This document shows positions 26,538-36,591 of a DNA stretch of 64,000 nucleotides, piece after piece. Origin of the DNA: an uncultured Pseudomonadales bacterium (GTDB lineage: Bacteria > Pseudomonadota > Gammaproteobacteria > Pseudomonadales > Azotimanducaceae); assembly GCA_937921865.1 (NCBI GenBank), contig CAKZWF010000022.1, forward strand, positions 62,001 to 126,000, read 5' to 3'. The notes below the pieces were generated by a model that saw nothing but the letters and a program-made list of their open reading frames with translations, did not search any database and was not told the origin of the DNA. A program made the translations under genes and the position numbers. Within the stretch, counting starts at the first letter, position 1. Each line of letters opens with the position of its first letter.

Positions 26538-28163
26538 TCAGCCGGTTATTCGGTCAGGGTGTGTAAAGGTGATTCTGAAGCAGCTGCCACCGGCTTCGTG
26601 GTGGTAGTAGTTCAGGCGGGCCTGGTTGGCTTCACACAGTTCCCGCGAAATATACAGCCCCAGCCCCGTTCCGGTATGCTCTGTGGTGAAAAACGGCTCG
26701 AACAGATTGCCTACCTGACTCTCTGGCACACCTGGGCCAAAATCGATCACATTGAGATAGGGGCGGTCGGTGCGGCTATCGACACCACCTTCCAGAAGCA
26801 CTTTACCATCGTGCCCGGCTTCCCGGCTGTAGCGGATGCCGTTGCTTACCAGGTTGGTGAGGACCTGTCCGAGTTGTCGTGTATCCATCCGAACTTCCGT
26901 GTCCTTTGGGTCTACGGTGACTTCCACAATCGCATCTGGAAGCGACGCGGCGAGCCCGGCGATGAACTCGTTCATATAATCACTGAGTATCAGTTTAGTT
27001 GGAGACGGCTGTTGGCGCCGTGACATTTCCAGCACGTTCTCTATGACGTCGTTCATCCGCTGACAATGATCATGGATGATGGTAGTGAGACGAGCGTCAC
27101 CTTTGTCCAGATTGGTCGATTCCCGAAGCAATTGTGCAGCATGGCTGATTGCGCCAAGAGGGTTGCGGATTTCATGTGCAATGCTGGCGGAAAGACGTCC
27201 CAGCGCCGCCAGTTTCAACTGTTGGGCCTGCTGCTGCACTTCGCCGGTATCCTCGATGAAAATGGTCACATCGCTGTGAGGATCGTCAGCCCGTACCGGT
27301 GCGAAGGCGACTTTAATTTCCGGTGTATCCGGACGGATCTGAAATGGTGCTATGCGCAGGTGGTTGTTGACCCGCCAGGCGTTCAAGTGTTCAACCAGCG
27401 GTTGTGGCAGTAGGCTGATGGAGTTGTCCTGATTCTGTCCAAGGAGACCGCGGGCTGATTGATTGGTCATTCTGACCTGGTTGTCCTGATCGATCAGCAG
27501 GATGCCGGTGCGCATCCGCTGTACGATCTGACGATTCACTCTTTCCAGATCGGCGAGTTCTGCAGCCTGGGTCAGGGAGCGGATGTCATTCTGTCGGATG
27601 CGTTTCGACAGTGATTGAATGGCCAGCGAGATCGCGAAATACAGGGTGCCCAGAACACCTGCCTGAAAATAGTCATCGTGCAGATTGGGTGCAGATAGGG
27701 ACAGATAGAACTCTTCGTAGAGCACGGCAATCGTCGCCAGTGCCGGCAGCAGATTGGCGATGGCGCCGGTGACAATGATTGAGCCGGTGGCAATGGCGAC
27801 AAGAATCAGTACTCCGATGCCACTTGCAACCCCACCGCTCAGATACATCAGCCAGGCGAGAACCAGGATGTCGAACGACACCAGAGCAAACGCCGGATAC
27901 TGAGTGTTGAAGAAGCGGGCAGGGAGAAACTGCACGGAAATAGCGCTGATCAGGTTGATGATGGTATAGGCGAGCGTGACAGCAAGAAACCAGTCCGGGT
28001 GCAGGGTGCCGAGACGCGAAGCAATGAAGGTCTGAGTGAACACGATCAACAGTGCCAGCCCAACCATTGCCCGGTAGTAGTTGTAGACCCGCAACAAGCC
28101 GAGGCTCACTCCCAGCCGTCGACGTTCAATTTCCTCAAGGATTTCAGAACGCTGGGTATTCAT
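26538..28163 (-). CDS. pilS: Sensor histidine kinase PilS
   Basis: A 541-residue membrane kinase. About six membrane helices occupy the first 190 residues, followed by a linker and PAS domain (about 195-320). The dimerisation domain has the phosphorylated histidine in SIAHEIRNPLGAISHAAQLL, and the ATPase domain has VLTNLVSNGIRYS, DFGPGVPE and GTGLGLYIS. The layout and the pairing with PilR match the PilS kinase that senses pilin levels in the inner membrane and controls pilA. No other pilin major gene is visible nearby. Confidence 0.92.
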   Translation of the reverse strand: MNTQRSEILEEIERRRLGVSLGLLRVYNYYRAMVGLALLIVFTQTFIASRLGTLHPDWFLAVTLAYTIINLISAISVQFLPARFFNTQYPAFALVSFDILVLAWLMYLSGGVASGIGVLILVAIATGSIIVTGAIANLLPALATIAVLYEEFYLSLSAPNLHDDYFQAGVLGTLYFAISLAIQSLSKRIRQNDIRSLTQAAELADLERVNRQIVQRMRTGILLIDQDNQVRMTNQSARGLLGQNQDNSISLLPQPLVEHLNAWRVNNHLRIAPFQIRPDTPEIKVAFAPVRADDPHSDVTIFIEDTGEVQQQAQQLKLAALGRLSASIAHEIRNPLGAISHAAQLLRESTNLDKGDARLTTIIHDHCQRMNDVIENVLEMSRRQQPSPTKLILSDYMNEFIAGLAASLPDAIVEVTVDPKDTEVRMDTRQLGQVLTNLVSNGIRYSREAGHDGKVLLEGGVDSRTDRPYLNVIDFGPGVPESQVGNLFEPFFTTEHTGTGLGLYISRELCEANQARLNYYHHEAGGSCFRITFTHPDRITG

Positions 28164-28327
28164 GGCGCTAGGCGGGCGGGGGCGGGCGGCTGACGGCGGA
28201 GTGGTGCAAAGTGGTCATGGTTGCAGACTAGCGCAACTAGGCCTGTGAGAACGTGTGGGCGTTCACCAGGTGAGTGTGTTGGCTGGGCCTGGTTATTGTT
28301 TCTGCGCACCGGAGCCGGTGAGAATAC

Positions 28328-29263
28328 TCAGTCGGTGCCGCTGGGCGTATCTGAAGGGGCGCCGGCGACGGCTTCTTCCGGTTTGCGCAGATTAATGGGC
28401 GGCGGTACATCGGGTCGATCAAGGACGCCGAAGGTGATCAGATTGGTCCAGGAGCGATCGCGATTGCGCACCTGCTTGGCAAGCATCAGAGCGCCCTCGT
28501 CATCGAACGCTTTGTACTCCGGGAAATTCAGGGCCAGCACCCGCAAGGCGTCATTGGCAGCGTCTTCGAGACCGAGTCGGTAGTTGGCTTCGATCAGTAC
28601 CGCCAGGGCGTCTTCGGTAGCGGTTGATCGAGGGTAGGTTTCAACCACATAGCGGGCCCGGTTGCTGGCCGCCACGTAAGCAGACCGACGCATGTAGTAG
28701 TCGGCGATATTCAGTTCCGCACGGGCCAGCATGTTCTTCAGGTACACCATGCGCTGCCGCGTGTCAGGCGCATACTGACTGTTCGGAAATCTTGCCAGCA
28801 GCTGAGCGAATTCGCCATAAGCTTCGCTGGCCGAAGACATGTCCCGCTTGGAGATATCGCTGGTGAAGATGCGGTCGATCATGCCGCGATTTTTGTTGTA
28901 CGAAGAAAGTCCCTTCAGATACATCGCGTAGTCGAGGTTGCCATTCTGTGGATGCAGTCGTGCGAATCGATCTGCTGACGCTCTGGCTGCGTCGTAGGAA
29001 CCAGACATATATTGGGCGTAGATGATTTCCAGCTGTGCCTGCTCGGCATAACGGCCAAACGGGAACCTCGCTTCGAGCCGTTGCAGCATCTCAATAGCGC
29101 CGGTGTAGTTGCCGGAACGCAATGCGCGCTGACTCTGGCGATACATGGTCTGTTCGGTGCCGTTATAGTCTTCGGCCGCGGCAGGATCTTTGTCCCCCCA
29201 GGAACACCCGGTGGTGAACACCACCGCCCACAACATTGCTGCTAGCGCGACAACACGTATCAT
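28328..29263 (-). CDS. bamD: Outer membrane assembly lipoprotein BamD
   Basis: A 311-residue lipoprotein. The signal sequence MIRVVALAAMLWAVVF ends in the lipobox TTGC, where the cysteine is lipidated. Five TPR-like units follow: AQRALRSGNYTGAIEMLQRLE, RFPFGRYAEQAQLEIIYAQY, LAR/FPNSQYAPDTRQRMVYL, ARAELNIADYYMRRSAYVAA and the YRLGLEDAANDALRVL segment. BamD is an essential part of the BAM complex that folds beta-barrel proteins. ATG 29263 is chosen because it gives a proper signal peptide. The C-terminal tail is longer and proline-rich. It is divergent from rluD, as in Escherichia coli. Confidence 0.93.
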   Translation of the reverse strand: MIRVVALAAMLWAVVFTTGCSWGDKDPAAAEDYNGTEQTMYRQSQRALRSGNYTGAIEMLQRLEARFPFGRYAEQAQLEIIYAQYMSGSYDAARASADRFARLHPQNGNLDYAMYLKGLSSYNKNRGMIDRIFTSDISKRDMSSASEAYGEFAQLLARFPNSQYAPDTRQRMVYLKNMLARAELNIADYYMRRSAYVAASNRARYVVETYPRSTATEDALAVLIEANYRLGLEDAANDALRVLALNFPEYKAFDDEGALMLAKQVRNRDRSWTNLITFGVLDRPDVPPPINLRKPEEAVAGAPSDTPSGTD

Positions 29264-29368
29264 CCCGGTATAACTCGCCTGGATTTGCCCAAAGTCCCGC
29301 CACTTTAAACAGTTTGAGTACCGTTGCAACTCAATGAATAGTCCCGAACCGCGGCTGATGCGATAGCG

Positions 29369-30346
29369 ATGCCGGATGAACAGCACATAGAACTGAAGGC
29401 ACAGGTCCCCGTGGAACTGGCGGGGGGCCGGCTGGATCAGACTGCGGCGACGGTATTCGCTCAATATTCCCGGGTATTGCTGAAAAACTGGATCGAAACG
29501 GGCGAGTTGCTGGTTGATGGTCGCCGTGTGAAACCTCGCCACAGATTACGCGGTGGCGAGACGCTCACCCTGTCTGCCACCCTGCAACCGCGCGAAGACT
29601 GGCGAAGCGCTCAGCCAGTCGCGTTCGAGATCATCTACGAAGATCAGGATCTGTTGGTTGTCAACAAACCTGCTGGATTGGTTGTTCATCCGGGCGCAGG
29701 TAACCCTGACGGCACGCTGGTCAACGGACTGCTCCATTATCGTCCGGAACTCGAAGTCCTGCCTCGGGCGGGCATTGTGCACCGCCTCGATAAAGACACC
29801 AGCGGTCTGCTGCTGGTTGCTGCCAACCTGCCGGCTCAGGGCAGACTGACTGCGGCCCTGGCCGCCAGAACAGTGAGTCGTTGCTACCAGGCCCTGGCCG
29901 AAGGCGTTCTGGTTGCGGGCAGAGACATTGATCTACCGATTGGACGTCATCCCCAGCAACGGACCCGACAGGCAGTCCGGGACGACGGTCGAGAAGCGCT
30001 GACGAGGGTTCGGATCCTGGAGCGGCTGCGGGCCCACAGCTATATCGAGGCTCGCCTGGCTACCGGGCGGACTCACCAGATCCGCGTTCATATGGCCGCC
30101 ATCGGCTATCCCCTGGTTGGCGACAGGCGTTATGGTGCTCGGGGCAGGGTGCCGTCCGGCGCCACAGCAGAGACCATCGCGGCGATTTCAGAGTTTCGTC
30201 GTCAGGCACTGCACGCCTGGCAGCTGGGCTTTGAACACCCTGTAAGCGGCGAGTGGCTTGAGTTTTCAACCCCGGCCCCGGACGATATGCGCCAGCTTCT
30301 GGAGTTGCTGCGGACTGATGCCTCGATGTCACGGGAAGACGCTTAA
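29369..30346 (+). CDS. rluD: 23S rRNA pseudouridine synthase RluD
   Basis: A 325-residue enzyme that makes pseudouridines in helix 69 of 23S rRNA. An S4-like RNA-binding domain (about 15-75: GRLDQTAATVF) precedes the catalytic domain, with VVNKPAGLVVHPGAGN, catalytic HRLDKDTSGLL and the LATGRTHQIRVHMAAIGYPL motif. Length and motifs fit RluD. It stands between bamD (divergent) and pgeF, one base before the pgeF start codon, an order conserved in gammaproteobacteria. Confidence 0.94.
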   Translation: MPDEQHIELKAQVPVELAGGRLDQTAATVFAQYSRVLLKNWIETGELLVDGRRVKPRHRLRGGETLTLSATLQPREDWRSAQPVAFEIIYEDQDLLVVNKPAGLVVHPGAGNPDGTLVNGLLHYRPELEVLPRAGIVHRLDKDTSGLLLVAANLPAQGRLTAALAARTVSRCYQALAEGVLVAGRDIDLPIGRHPQQRTRQAVRDDGREALTRVRILERLRAHSYIEARLATGRTHQIRVHMAAIGYPLVGDRRYGARGRVPSGATAETIAAISEFRRQALHAWQLGFEHPVSGEWLEFSTPAPDDMRQLLELLRTDASMSREDA

Positions 30347-30347
30347 A

Positions 30348-31139
30348 ATGGCCAGCAGTTCTGGCCCGGAAGGGTTTGGCCGGGATTGGTTCACGCCAGA
30401 TTGGCCGCTGTCCGACAGGGTCTGCGCGGTCACTACCAGTCGCACTGGCGGCACCAGTATCGACCCTTACAGCAGTTTTAACCTTGCCACCCACGTTGCT
30501 GATTCGCCGGTAGCGGTCGCCGCAAATCGCCAGCTGTTGCGGGAGCATACCGGTTTGAGCCGGGTTCAATGGCTGGATCAGGTTCATGGTGTGGCGGTCA
30601 TTTCCGCAGATTTAACGAGCGCTGCGACGGTTCCGGTTGCGGATGCGGCCTGGACCAGCACCCCCGGGCTTGGTCTGGCAGTCCTGACCGCTGATTGTCT
30701 GCCGGTAGTGTTCGCGGCAGCAGACGGCAGCGCGGTCGCGGTTGCTCACGCCGGCTGGCGGGGGCTGCTGGCGGGTGTATTGGAGCAGGTTTATCAGCAG
30801 CTGCCGCCAACCGCTGCGGGCTACCTGGCCTGGATTGGACCAGCGATCAGTGCCCGAGCTTATGAGGTCGGAGAAGATGTGGCCAAGAGCGTCAGGGTTT
30901 TTTCGTTGCCGGATAGAACGTCGTCAAAGCCGGTCGACTCAGGCTGGCTGCAGCCAGGGCGGACAGTGGGCAAGTATCAATTGGATCTGGCGGCGATGGC
31001 AGGTGCTCAACTGCTCGCGCTGGGCGTCAGGAGTGTTTACTACTCAGGCGTGTGCTCGGCAGGCTCGACATTAACTTACTCTTATCGGCGAGACGGAGTG
31101 ACCGGTCGAATGGCGACTGTGGTCTGGTTGCCAGCGTAG
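30348..31139 (+). CDS. pgeF: Peptidoglycan editing factor PgeF (YfiH family)
   Basis: A 263-residue protein of the YfiH/PgeF polyphenol oxidase family. The metal-binding motifs are WLDQVHGV, LTADCLPVVF and VAHAGWRGLLAG. A C-terminal CSAGSTLTYSYRRDG segment completes the family pattern. In Escherichia coli the protein prevents misincorporation of L-serine in the peptidoglycan peptide; relatives also show purine nucleoside phosphorylase activity. It starts one base after the rluD stop and is certainly in the same transcript. The ATG at 30348 was preferred over upstream starts lying inside rluD. Confidence 0.92.
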   Translation: MASSSGPEGFGRDWFTPDWPLSDRVCAVTTSRTGGTSIDPYSSFNLATHVADSPVAVAANRQLLREHTGLSRVQWLDQVHGVAVISADLTSAATVPVADAAWTSTPGLGLAVLTADCLPVVFAAADGSAVAVAHAGWRGLLAGVLEQVYQQLPPTAAGYLAWIGPAISARAYEVGEDVAKSVRVFSLPDRTSSKPVDSGWLQPGRTVGKYQLDLAAMAGAQLLALGVRSVYYSGVCSAGSTLTYSYRRDGVTGRMATVVWLPA

Positions 31140-31165
31140 TTCGCAACAAGGCCTGGTGCGAACTA
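31137..31165. terminator. Hairpin between convergent pgeF and DUF4124 genes
   Basis: TAGTTCGCA (31137-31145) and TGCGAACTA (31157-31165) form a perfect 9-bp stem with an 11-base loop. The repeat begins with the pgeF stop codon and ends one base before the stop codon of the convergent gene. It fills the entire intergenic gap and could serve both strands. No T tract follows in either direction, so termination would be weak or need another factor. Confidence 0.5.
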
Positions 31166-31651
31166 TCAGGCCGAGGCGCAGTTTTCCACAATGCCCTGCT
31201 GAGCTTCCGAGATGCGTCGCTGCCGCTCATCTTCACCCATGATTCTTTCCATACCGTCATCGCCGCGGACGCGAATACGCTCTTTCGCCGACAGATCTGA
31301 GAGGATTGTTCTGGATTTCTGGCAGTTACCTTCACGAATTTCGGCAACTTCCTGCTGCCGGGCCTGTTCTTTGGCCTGCAGCTCTTCCAGCATCCGTTGC
31401 TGGGTATCGGTCATTTCCGGCTTGGCAACAGCGTCAGGCTCACCGACCGGGTCTGCGGCCGGCTGTTCCTTTACGGTGGTTGGCGCTCCGGCCTGGGTGG
31501 TAAGGGACTGTACTGCAATGTTTCTTGGTTTCTGCTGGGTGTAGTTCACGACCCCATCAGCATCAATCCATCGGTAGATTTCGGCAGCCTGGCTGGCGCC
31601 AGCGCAGCAAAGCAGCGCAGCCACCGCCAGTCTGCGGGCTGATACGGCCAT
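31166..31651 (-). CDS. DUF4124 domain secreted protein
   Basis: A 161-residue protein with a signal peptide (MAVSARRLAVAALLCCAG, cleavage near SQAAE). The DUF4124 motif follows at once: EIYRWIDADGVVNYTQQKP. A glutamine- and glutamate-rich helical tail follows, with RMLEELQAKEQARQQEVAEI and two cysteines (GNCQ, ENCA). DUF4124 proteins are small periplasmic proteins of unknown function in gammaproteobacteria. ATG 31651 is used because it gives a clean signal peptide. Its neighbour pgeF converges on it. Confidence 0.8.
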   Translation of the reverse strand: MAVSARRLAVAALLCCAGASQAAEIYRWIDADGVVNYTQQKPRNIAVQSLTTQAGAPTTVKEQPAADPVGEPDAVAKPEMTDTQQRMLEELQAKEQARQQEVAEIREGNCQKSRTILSDLSAKERIRVRGDDGMERIMGEDERQRRISEAQQGIVENCASA

Positions 31652-31827
31652 CAGCAGAGTTTTTGTCTGTTGCTCGCTCAGCGTTCTGAGCACAGTTGAT
31701 ATCAGTGTTGGCACTCGGGCGCTCCCTCGTTCGAGATCACACTACAGGTTTCCTAATTCTAGCCTGTCTGCCGCAGCAGCGGCAGCCGCCAGTCGAGTCA
31801 GAAACTGATACCTGCATCTCAGTTTCG

Positions 31828-31856
31828 TTGACATGTCCTGGCTGAAACCGAAGAAT
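31828..31856 (+). promoter_or_regulatory. Candidate promoter for ilvI-ilvH
   Basis: TTGACA (31828-31833, perfect consensus) and AAGAAT (31851-31856) are 17 bases apart. Transcription would start near 31863, giving a leader of about 245 bases before the acetolactate synthase gene. The leader has no runs of Ile, Val or Leu codons, so classical attenuation is unlikely. Confidence 0.5.
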
Positions 31857-31926
31857 AACCGGTTTCCCGCCATCAGGTGGGTAGTCCGACCGCAAATTCG
31901 CTCACTTTTCAGTCAGTTAACGGTTG

Positions 31927-32094
31927 ATGATCAACCCCTCAGGAAGCCCTGAAGGCGTTGATGGCAGGCTGCCGTTGGCTGCGGACGATGTGTCTGTGCG
32001 GATTACGTCTATTGACAAACAGCTTCAGCCGGCAGCTGCGCTGCAGGTCTTAGACGACTTCGGGGTAATCGGACAGTTAGAGCAATCAGGGTAA
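31927..32094 (+). CDS. Small unknown ORF in the ilvI leader
   Basis: A 55-codon frame ([20 protein letters not shown] to LEQSG) stops 13 bases before the acetolactate synthase start used here. It follows an in-frame stop at 31918. It has no signal peptide, no membrane segment and no recognised family. No convincing Shine-Dalgarno is seen. It does not have the branched-chain codon runs of a leader peptide. It may be a small protein, an unusual upstream regulatory frame, or chance. Confidence 0.25.
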   Translation: MINPSGSPEGVDGRLPLAADDVSVRITSIDKQLQPAAALQVLDDFGVIGQLEQSG

Positions 32095-32107
32095 TTTGGA
32101 AGCAGCA

Positions 32108-33922
32108 GTGACAACCAAGCAGGATAACAACACCAGCGCTGAACCGGTCGAAGGCGCAGAAATGCTCTCCGGGGGCGATATGCTGGTGCGGGCGTTACAG
32201 GATGCCGGCGTCGAGTACATCTTCGGCTACCCGGGCGGCTCAGCGCTGCACATCTATGACGCCATATTTCGGCAACAGAAGATCGAACACATCCTGGTGC
32301 GTCACGAGCAGGCGGCCACCCATATGGCCGATGCTTATGCCCGTGTGACGGGTCAGGCCGGTGTGGTACTGGTTACTTCGGGACCCGGAGCGACCAATGC
32401 AATTACCGGCATTGCCACCGCCTATATGGACTCGATTCCAATGGTGGTTATTTCCGGTCAGGTGCCGACTTCAGTCATTGGTACGGATGCGTTTCAGGAA
32501 ACGGACATGGTCGGTGTGTCCCGGCCGGTTGTGAAACACAGTTTTCTGGTCAGGAAAGCCGAAGATATTCCTTTGGCAATCAGTCAGGCTTTTCATATTG
32601 CGACCACAGGTCGTCCCGGGCCCGTGGTCGTTGATGTTCCAAAAGACACCACAGATCCTGATGTCCTGGCGCCATACGTTTACCCGCGGGAAGTAAAACT
32701 CCGTTCCTACAGCCCGGCATCTCGAGGTAACGGTCGTCAGATCCGCAAAGCGGCCGCGGCGTTGTTAGCGGCGAAACGTCCGATTATTTATGCCGGCGGC
32801 GGTGTGATCATCGGCAATGGTTCTGAGGTGTTGACCCGGATTGCCCGCAGTCTGAATTACCCGGTAACCAATACGCTGATGGGGCTGGGGTGTTTTCCCG
32901 GAGACGATCCCCAGTTTATCGGCATGCTTGGAATGCACGGCACCTTCGAGGCCAACATGACGATGCACAATGCCGATCTGATTCTGGCCGTTGGTGCGCG
33001 CTTCGATGACCGCGTCACCAACAACCCGGAGCGCTTCTGTCCGGATGCCACCATCATTCACATCGATGTGGATCCTGCGTCGATCTCCAAGATCGTCAAT
33101 GCCGATATACCGATCGTTGGACAGGTCACCAGTGTGCTGGAAGATCTGGAACAGATTCTCGACGCTCAGCGGCAGAAGAATCCTGAGCAGCCTGAGCGCA
33201 AAGCGCTGGAAGACTGGTGGCGGCGGATCGAAGAGTGGCGCGGGGCGCATGGCCTCAATCACCAGATGACGATCGAGCCTGATCAACCGATTCTGCCGCA
33301 GATGGCTATTCAGAAGCTCTATGAGGTCACTGGCGGCGATGCCTATATCACCAGCGACGTTGGTCAGCACCAGATGTTCGCAGCACAGTACTACAAGTTT
33401 GCGAAACCCAGGCGCTGGGTCAATTCCGGCGGACTCGGCACCATGGGATTTGGTCTGCCTGCGGCGATGGGCGTGCAGTTTGCTTATCCTGATGCCACCG
33501 TTGCCTGTGTGACCGGTGAAGGCAGTTTCATGATGAATATGCAGGAACTTTCGACGTGCCTGCAATATGGTCTGCCGATCAAAATCATCGCGCTGAACAA
33601 CCAGGCTCTGGGCATGGTTAAACAATGGCAGGACATGCAATACGGGGGGCGTCATTCGAACAGTACCTACAGCGATTCCCTGCCTGACTTCAAGACACTG
33701 GTAGAAGCCTTCGGCCACGTGGGATTCAAGGTGACCAGCGCAGCGGACCTTGATCCGGTCATGCGCGAAGCCTTTTCCAGTAAGCTGAAAGACAAAACAG
33801 TGTTTGTAGATGTCTGGGTGGATCCCCACGAACACGTCTATCCGATGGCAATCAAAGGCGGATCCATGCAGGACATGTATCTCAGCAAGATTACGACCAG
33901 CATGCAGGGAGACTACATGTAA
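32108..33922 (+). CDS. ilvI: Acetolactate synthase large subunit
   Basis: A 604-residue thiamine diphosphate enzyme that condenses pyruvate to acetolactate, or pyruvate with 2-oxobutyrate, for valine, leucine and isoleucine. Motifs are [17 protein letters not shown], the catalytic glutamate in [19 protein letters not shown]-region [12 protein letters not shown], and the thiamine site [14 protein letters not shown] to IIALNN. The GTG at 32108 is taken as start, with GGAAG just upstream; TTG 32096 and ATG 32162 are other candidates. Its stop overlaps the ilvH start. The ilvI name follows its pairing with a small subunit of the ilvH type. Confidence 0.93.
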   Translation: MTTKQDNNTSAEPVEGAEMLSGGDMLVRALQDAGVEYIFGYPGGSALHIYDAIFRQQKIEHILVRHEQAATHMADAYARVTGQAGVVLVTSGPGATNAITGIATAYMDSIPMVVISGQVPTSVIGTDAFQETDMVGVSRPVVKHSFLVRKAEDIPLAISQAFHIATTGRPGPVVVDVPKDTTDPDVLAPYVYPREVKLRSYSPASRGNGRQIRKAAAALLAAKRPIIYAGGGVIIGNGSEVLTRIARSLNYPVTNTLMGLGCFPGDDPQFIGMLGMHGTFEANMTMHNADLILAVGARFDDRVTNNPERFCPDATIIHIDVDPASISKIVNADIPIVGQVTSVLEDLEQILDAQRQKNPEQPERKALEDWWRRIEEWRGAHGLNHQMTIEPDQPILPQMAIQKLYEVTGGDAYITSDVGQHQMFAAQYYKFAKPRRWVNSGGLGTMGFGLPAAMGVQFAYPDATVACVTGEGSFMMNMQELSTCLQYGLPIKIIALNNQALGMVKQWQDMQYGGRHSNSTYSDSLPDFKTLVEAFGHVGFKVTSAADLDPVMREAFSSKLKDKTVFVDVWVDPHEHVYPMAIKGGSMQDMYLSKITTSMQGDYM

Positions 33923-34413
33923 TGCGCCATATCATCGCAGTCCTGCTGGAAAATGAAGCGGGAGCACTGTCCCGGGTCGTCGGGCTGTTTGCTCAGCGCA
34001 ACTACAATATTGAGACCCTGACCGTCGCGCCAACAGAAGATCCAACGTTGTCCCGTCTGACTCTGACCACCTTTGGCGATGACGGCAAAATTGAGCAGAT
34101 CATGAAGCATCTGTACAAGATCATAGAAGTGGTGAAAGTGGTTGATCTCAGCGAATCAGAACACGTCGAGCGTGAACTGATGCTGGTCAAAGTCCGCGCC
34201 GAGGGAGCAGTGCGGGAGGAAGTGAAACGCACTGCAGATATCTTTCGTGGGCAGATCATCGACGTGACACCCACGGGTTATACTGTGCAGCTGTCCGGAC
34301 CCAGCGATAAACTCGATGCGTTCATTCGCGCGGTCGGCAAAGTCAGCATTCTCGAGGTGGTCCGATCGGGTGTCTCGGGGATCAGTCGCGGTGAAAAAGT
34401 GCTGACCGCTTAA
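33922..34413 (+). CDS. ilvH: Acetolactate synthase small (regulatory) subunit
   Basis: A 163-residue regulatory subunit. The N-terminal ACT domain starts [21 protein letters not shown] and has the RNYNIETLTVAPTEDPTLSR motif. The C-terminal half (LMLVKVRAEGAVREEVKRTA to YTVQLSGPSDKLDAF) is the usual second domain. It binds valine and makes the holoenzyme sensitive to feedback inhibition. The start overlaps the ilvI stop (TAATG), implying coupled translation. ilvC follows after about 105 bases. Confidence 0.94.
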   Translation: MRHIIAVLLENEAGALSRVVGLFAQRNYNIETLTVAPTEDPTLSRLTLTTFGDDGKIEQIMKHLYKIIEVVKVVDLSESEHVERELMLVKVRAEGAVREEVKRTADIFRGQIIDVTPTGYTVQLSGPSDKLDAFIRAVGKVSILEVVRSGVSGISRGEKVLTA

Positions 34414-34494
34414 GCGGGTCTGCCGGGATAACTGTAACACCAAGCAAGCCACGCGATTAACGCCAAATAAAGCACATTCACTATTTGAAATTAA

Positions 34495-35538
<1,044 letters not shown>

Positions 35539-35614
35539 CTGATCGCAACGCGCTCGTCAGGTTCTCTTTCAGGACCTGGCAGCCCGGGTCGAAGGGGCGG
35601 AGACAGGGGGCGGC

Positions 35615-36526
35615 ATGAACGACGCGGACAAACACTTGCGGGCCGTTGACTCGTCAGCGACGGTAGCGGGGAGGCCTGTGGAGGGGGGACCTGTGGAGGG
35701 GGGACCTGTGGAGGGGAGACCTGTCGAGGGAGATCCTCCAGAGGTGGAAGCTGGTAGTAGTGAGAGCGAAAATTCCCAGACGACAGAAAGGCGTGGTCGC
35801 CGGGGCATCTATCTGCTGCCTAATCTGATCACGACTGGTGCGCTGTTTGCCGGTTTCTATGCCATTGTTGCCGGTATGAACGGCCATTTTGTCGCTGCTT
35901 CCCTGGCGATGTTTGTGGCCATGGCGCTCGATACTGCGGACGGTCGGGTGGCACGCTGGACTAAGACGGAAAGTCAGTTCGGTGCTGAGTACGACAGTCT
36001 GTCAGATATGGTTGCTTTCGGCGTCGCCCCGGCACTGGTGGCATTCTCCTGGGGTTTGTCATCACTTGGTCAATTCGGCTGGGTGGTCACTTTTGTTTAC
36101 ATGGCCTGCGCTGCACTGCGCCTGGCGCGTTTCAACACCAAGGGCGAAAGTGCCTCTTTCACGGGGCTGGCCAGTCCTTCTGCCGCCGCCGTCGTCGCCT
36201 GCTCGATCCTGGTATGGGCAGAAACCAACAGCGGAACACCGTCACTGGCAGCATCGCTGGTGATGGCGGCAATTACCTTTGCAGCCGGTTTGTTGATGGT
36301 CTCTCCGTTTCGCTATTTCTCGCCAAAGCTGTTCGACTTCAAAAGTCGAGTACCTTTTCTGACCCTGGTGCTGATTGTGTTCGCGTTTGCAATTGCGCTT
36401 GCAGACCCGCCCCGGGTGCTGCTGGCAATGTCCATCGTCTACGCGCTGTCAGGGCCAATCCAGGCACTCTGGAAACGCTATCGTCACAGCAGGGCCAAAG
36501 CCGCCGCGGCGGATCGCGTCGATTGA
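35615..36526 (+). CDS. pssA: CDP-diacylglycerol-serine phosphatidyltransferase
   Basis: A 303-residue membrane enzyme that makes phosphatidylserine. The CDP-alcohol phosphotransferase signature is complete: ALDTADGRVARWTKTESQ, then FGAEYDSLSD, with the expected Asp, Gly and Arg residues. Membrane helices follow to the C-terminus. The N-terminal 65 residues are hydrophilic, without homology in the usual enzyme, and contain five-residue tandem repeats (RPVEG, GPVEG and so on; 35672-35731). Translation could also start downstream, near the conserved NLITTG segment. The ilvC-pssA neighbourhood occurs in other gammaproteobacteria. Confidence 0.88.
   Translation: MNDADKHLRAVDSSATVAGRPVEGGPVEGGPVEGRPVEGDPPEVEAGSSESENSQTTERRGRRGIYLLPNLITTGALFAGFYAIVAGMNGHFVAASLAMFVAMALDTADGRVARWTKTESQFGAEYDSLSDMVAFGVAPALVAFSWGLSSLGQFGWVVTFVYMACAALRLARFNTKGESASFTGLASPSAAAVVACSILVWAETNSGTPSLAASLVMAAITFAAGLLMVSPFRYFSPKLFDFKSRVPFLTLVLIVFAFAIALADPPRVLLAMSIVYALSGPIQALWKRYRHSRAKAAAADRVD
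35672..35731 (+). repeat. 15-bp in-frame minisatellite in pssA
   Basis: Four tandem 15-base units run from 35672: AGGCCTGTGGAGGGG, GGACCTGTGGAGGGG twice, then AGACCTGTCGAGGGA; a fifth diverged unit follows. They encode RPVEG, GPVEG, GPVEG and RPVEG, then DPPEV. Because 15 is a multiple of three, gain or loss of units changes the N-terminal tail without breaking the frame. Confidence 0.9.
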
Positions 36527-36591
36527 GACTGAACCCGGGGTGGTTTCGGTGCTCCAACAGTCGGTACCGATTTGCCTGAGAAGATTCGCAG

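Noticed and set aside
31863-32107. Leader-peptide attenuator for ilvI
   Set aside because: No frame rich in Ile, Val and Leu codons, and no terminator hairpin with a T tract.
32765-33835. 356-codon minus-strand frame opposite ilvI
   Set aside because: Complement of a conserved acetolactate synthase; no start signal and no recognisable domain.
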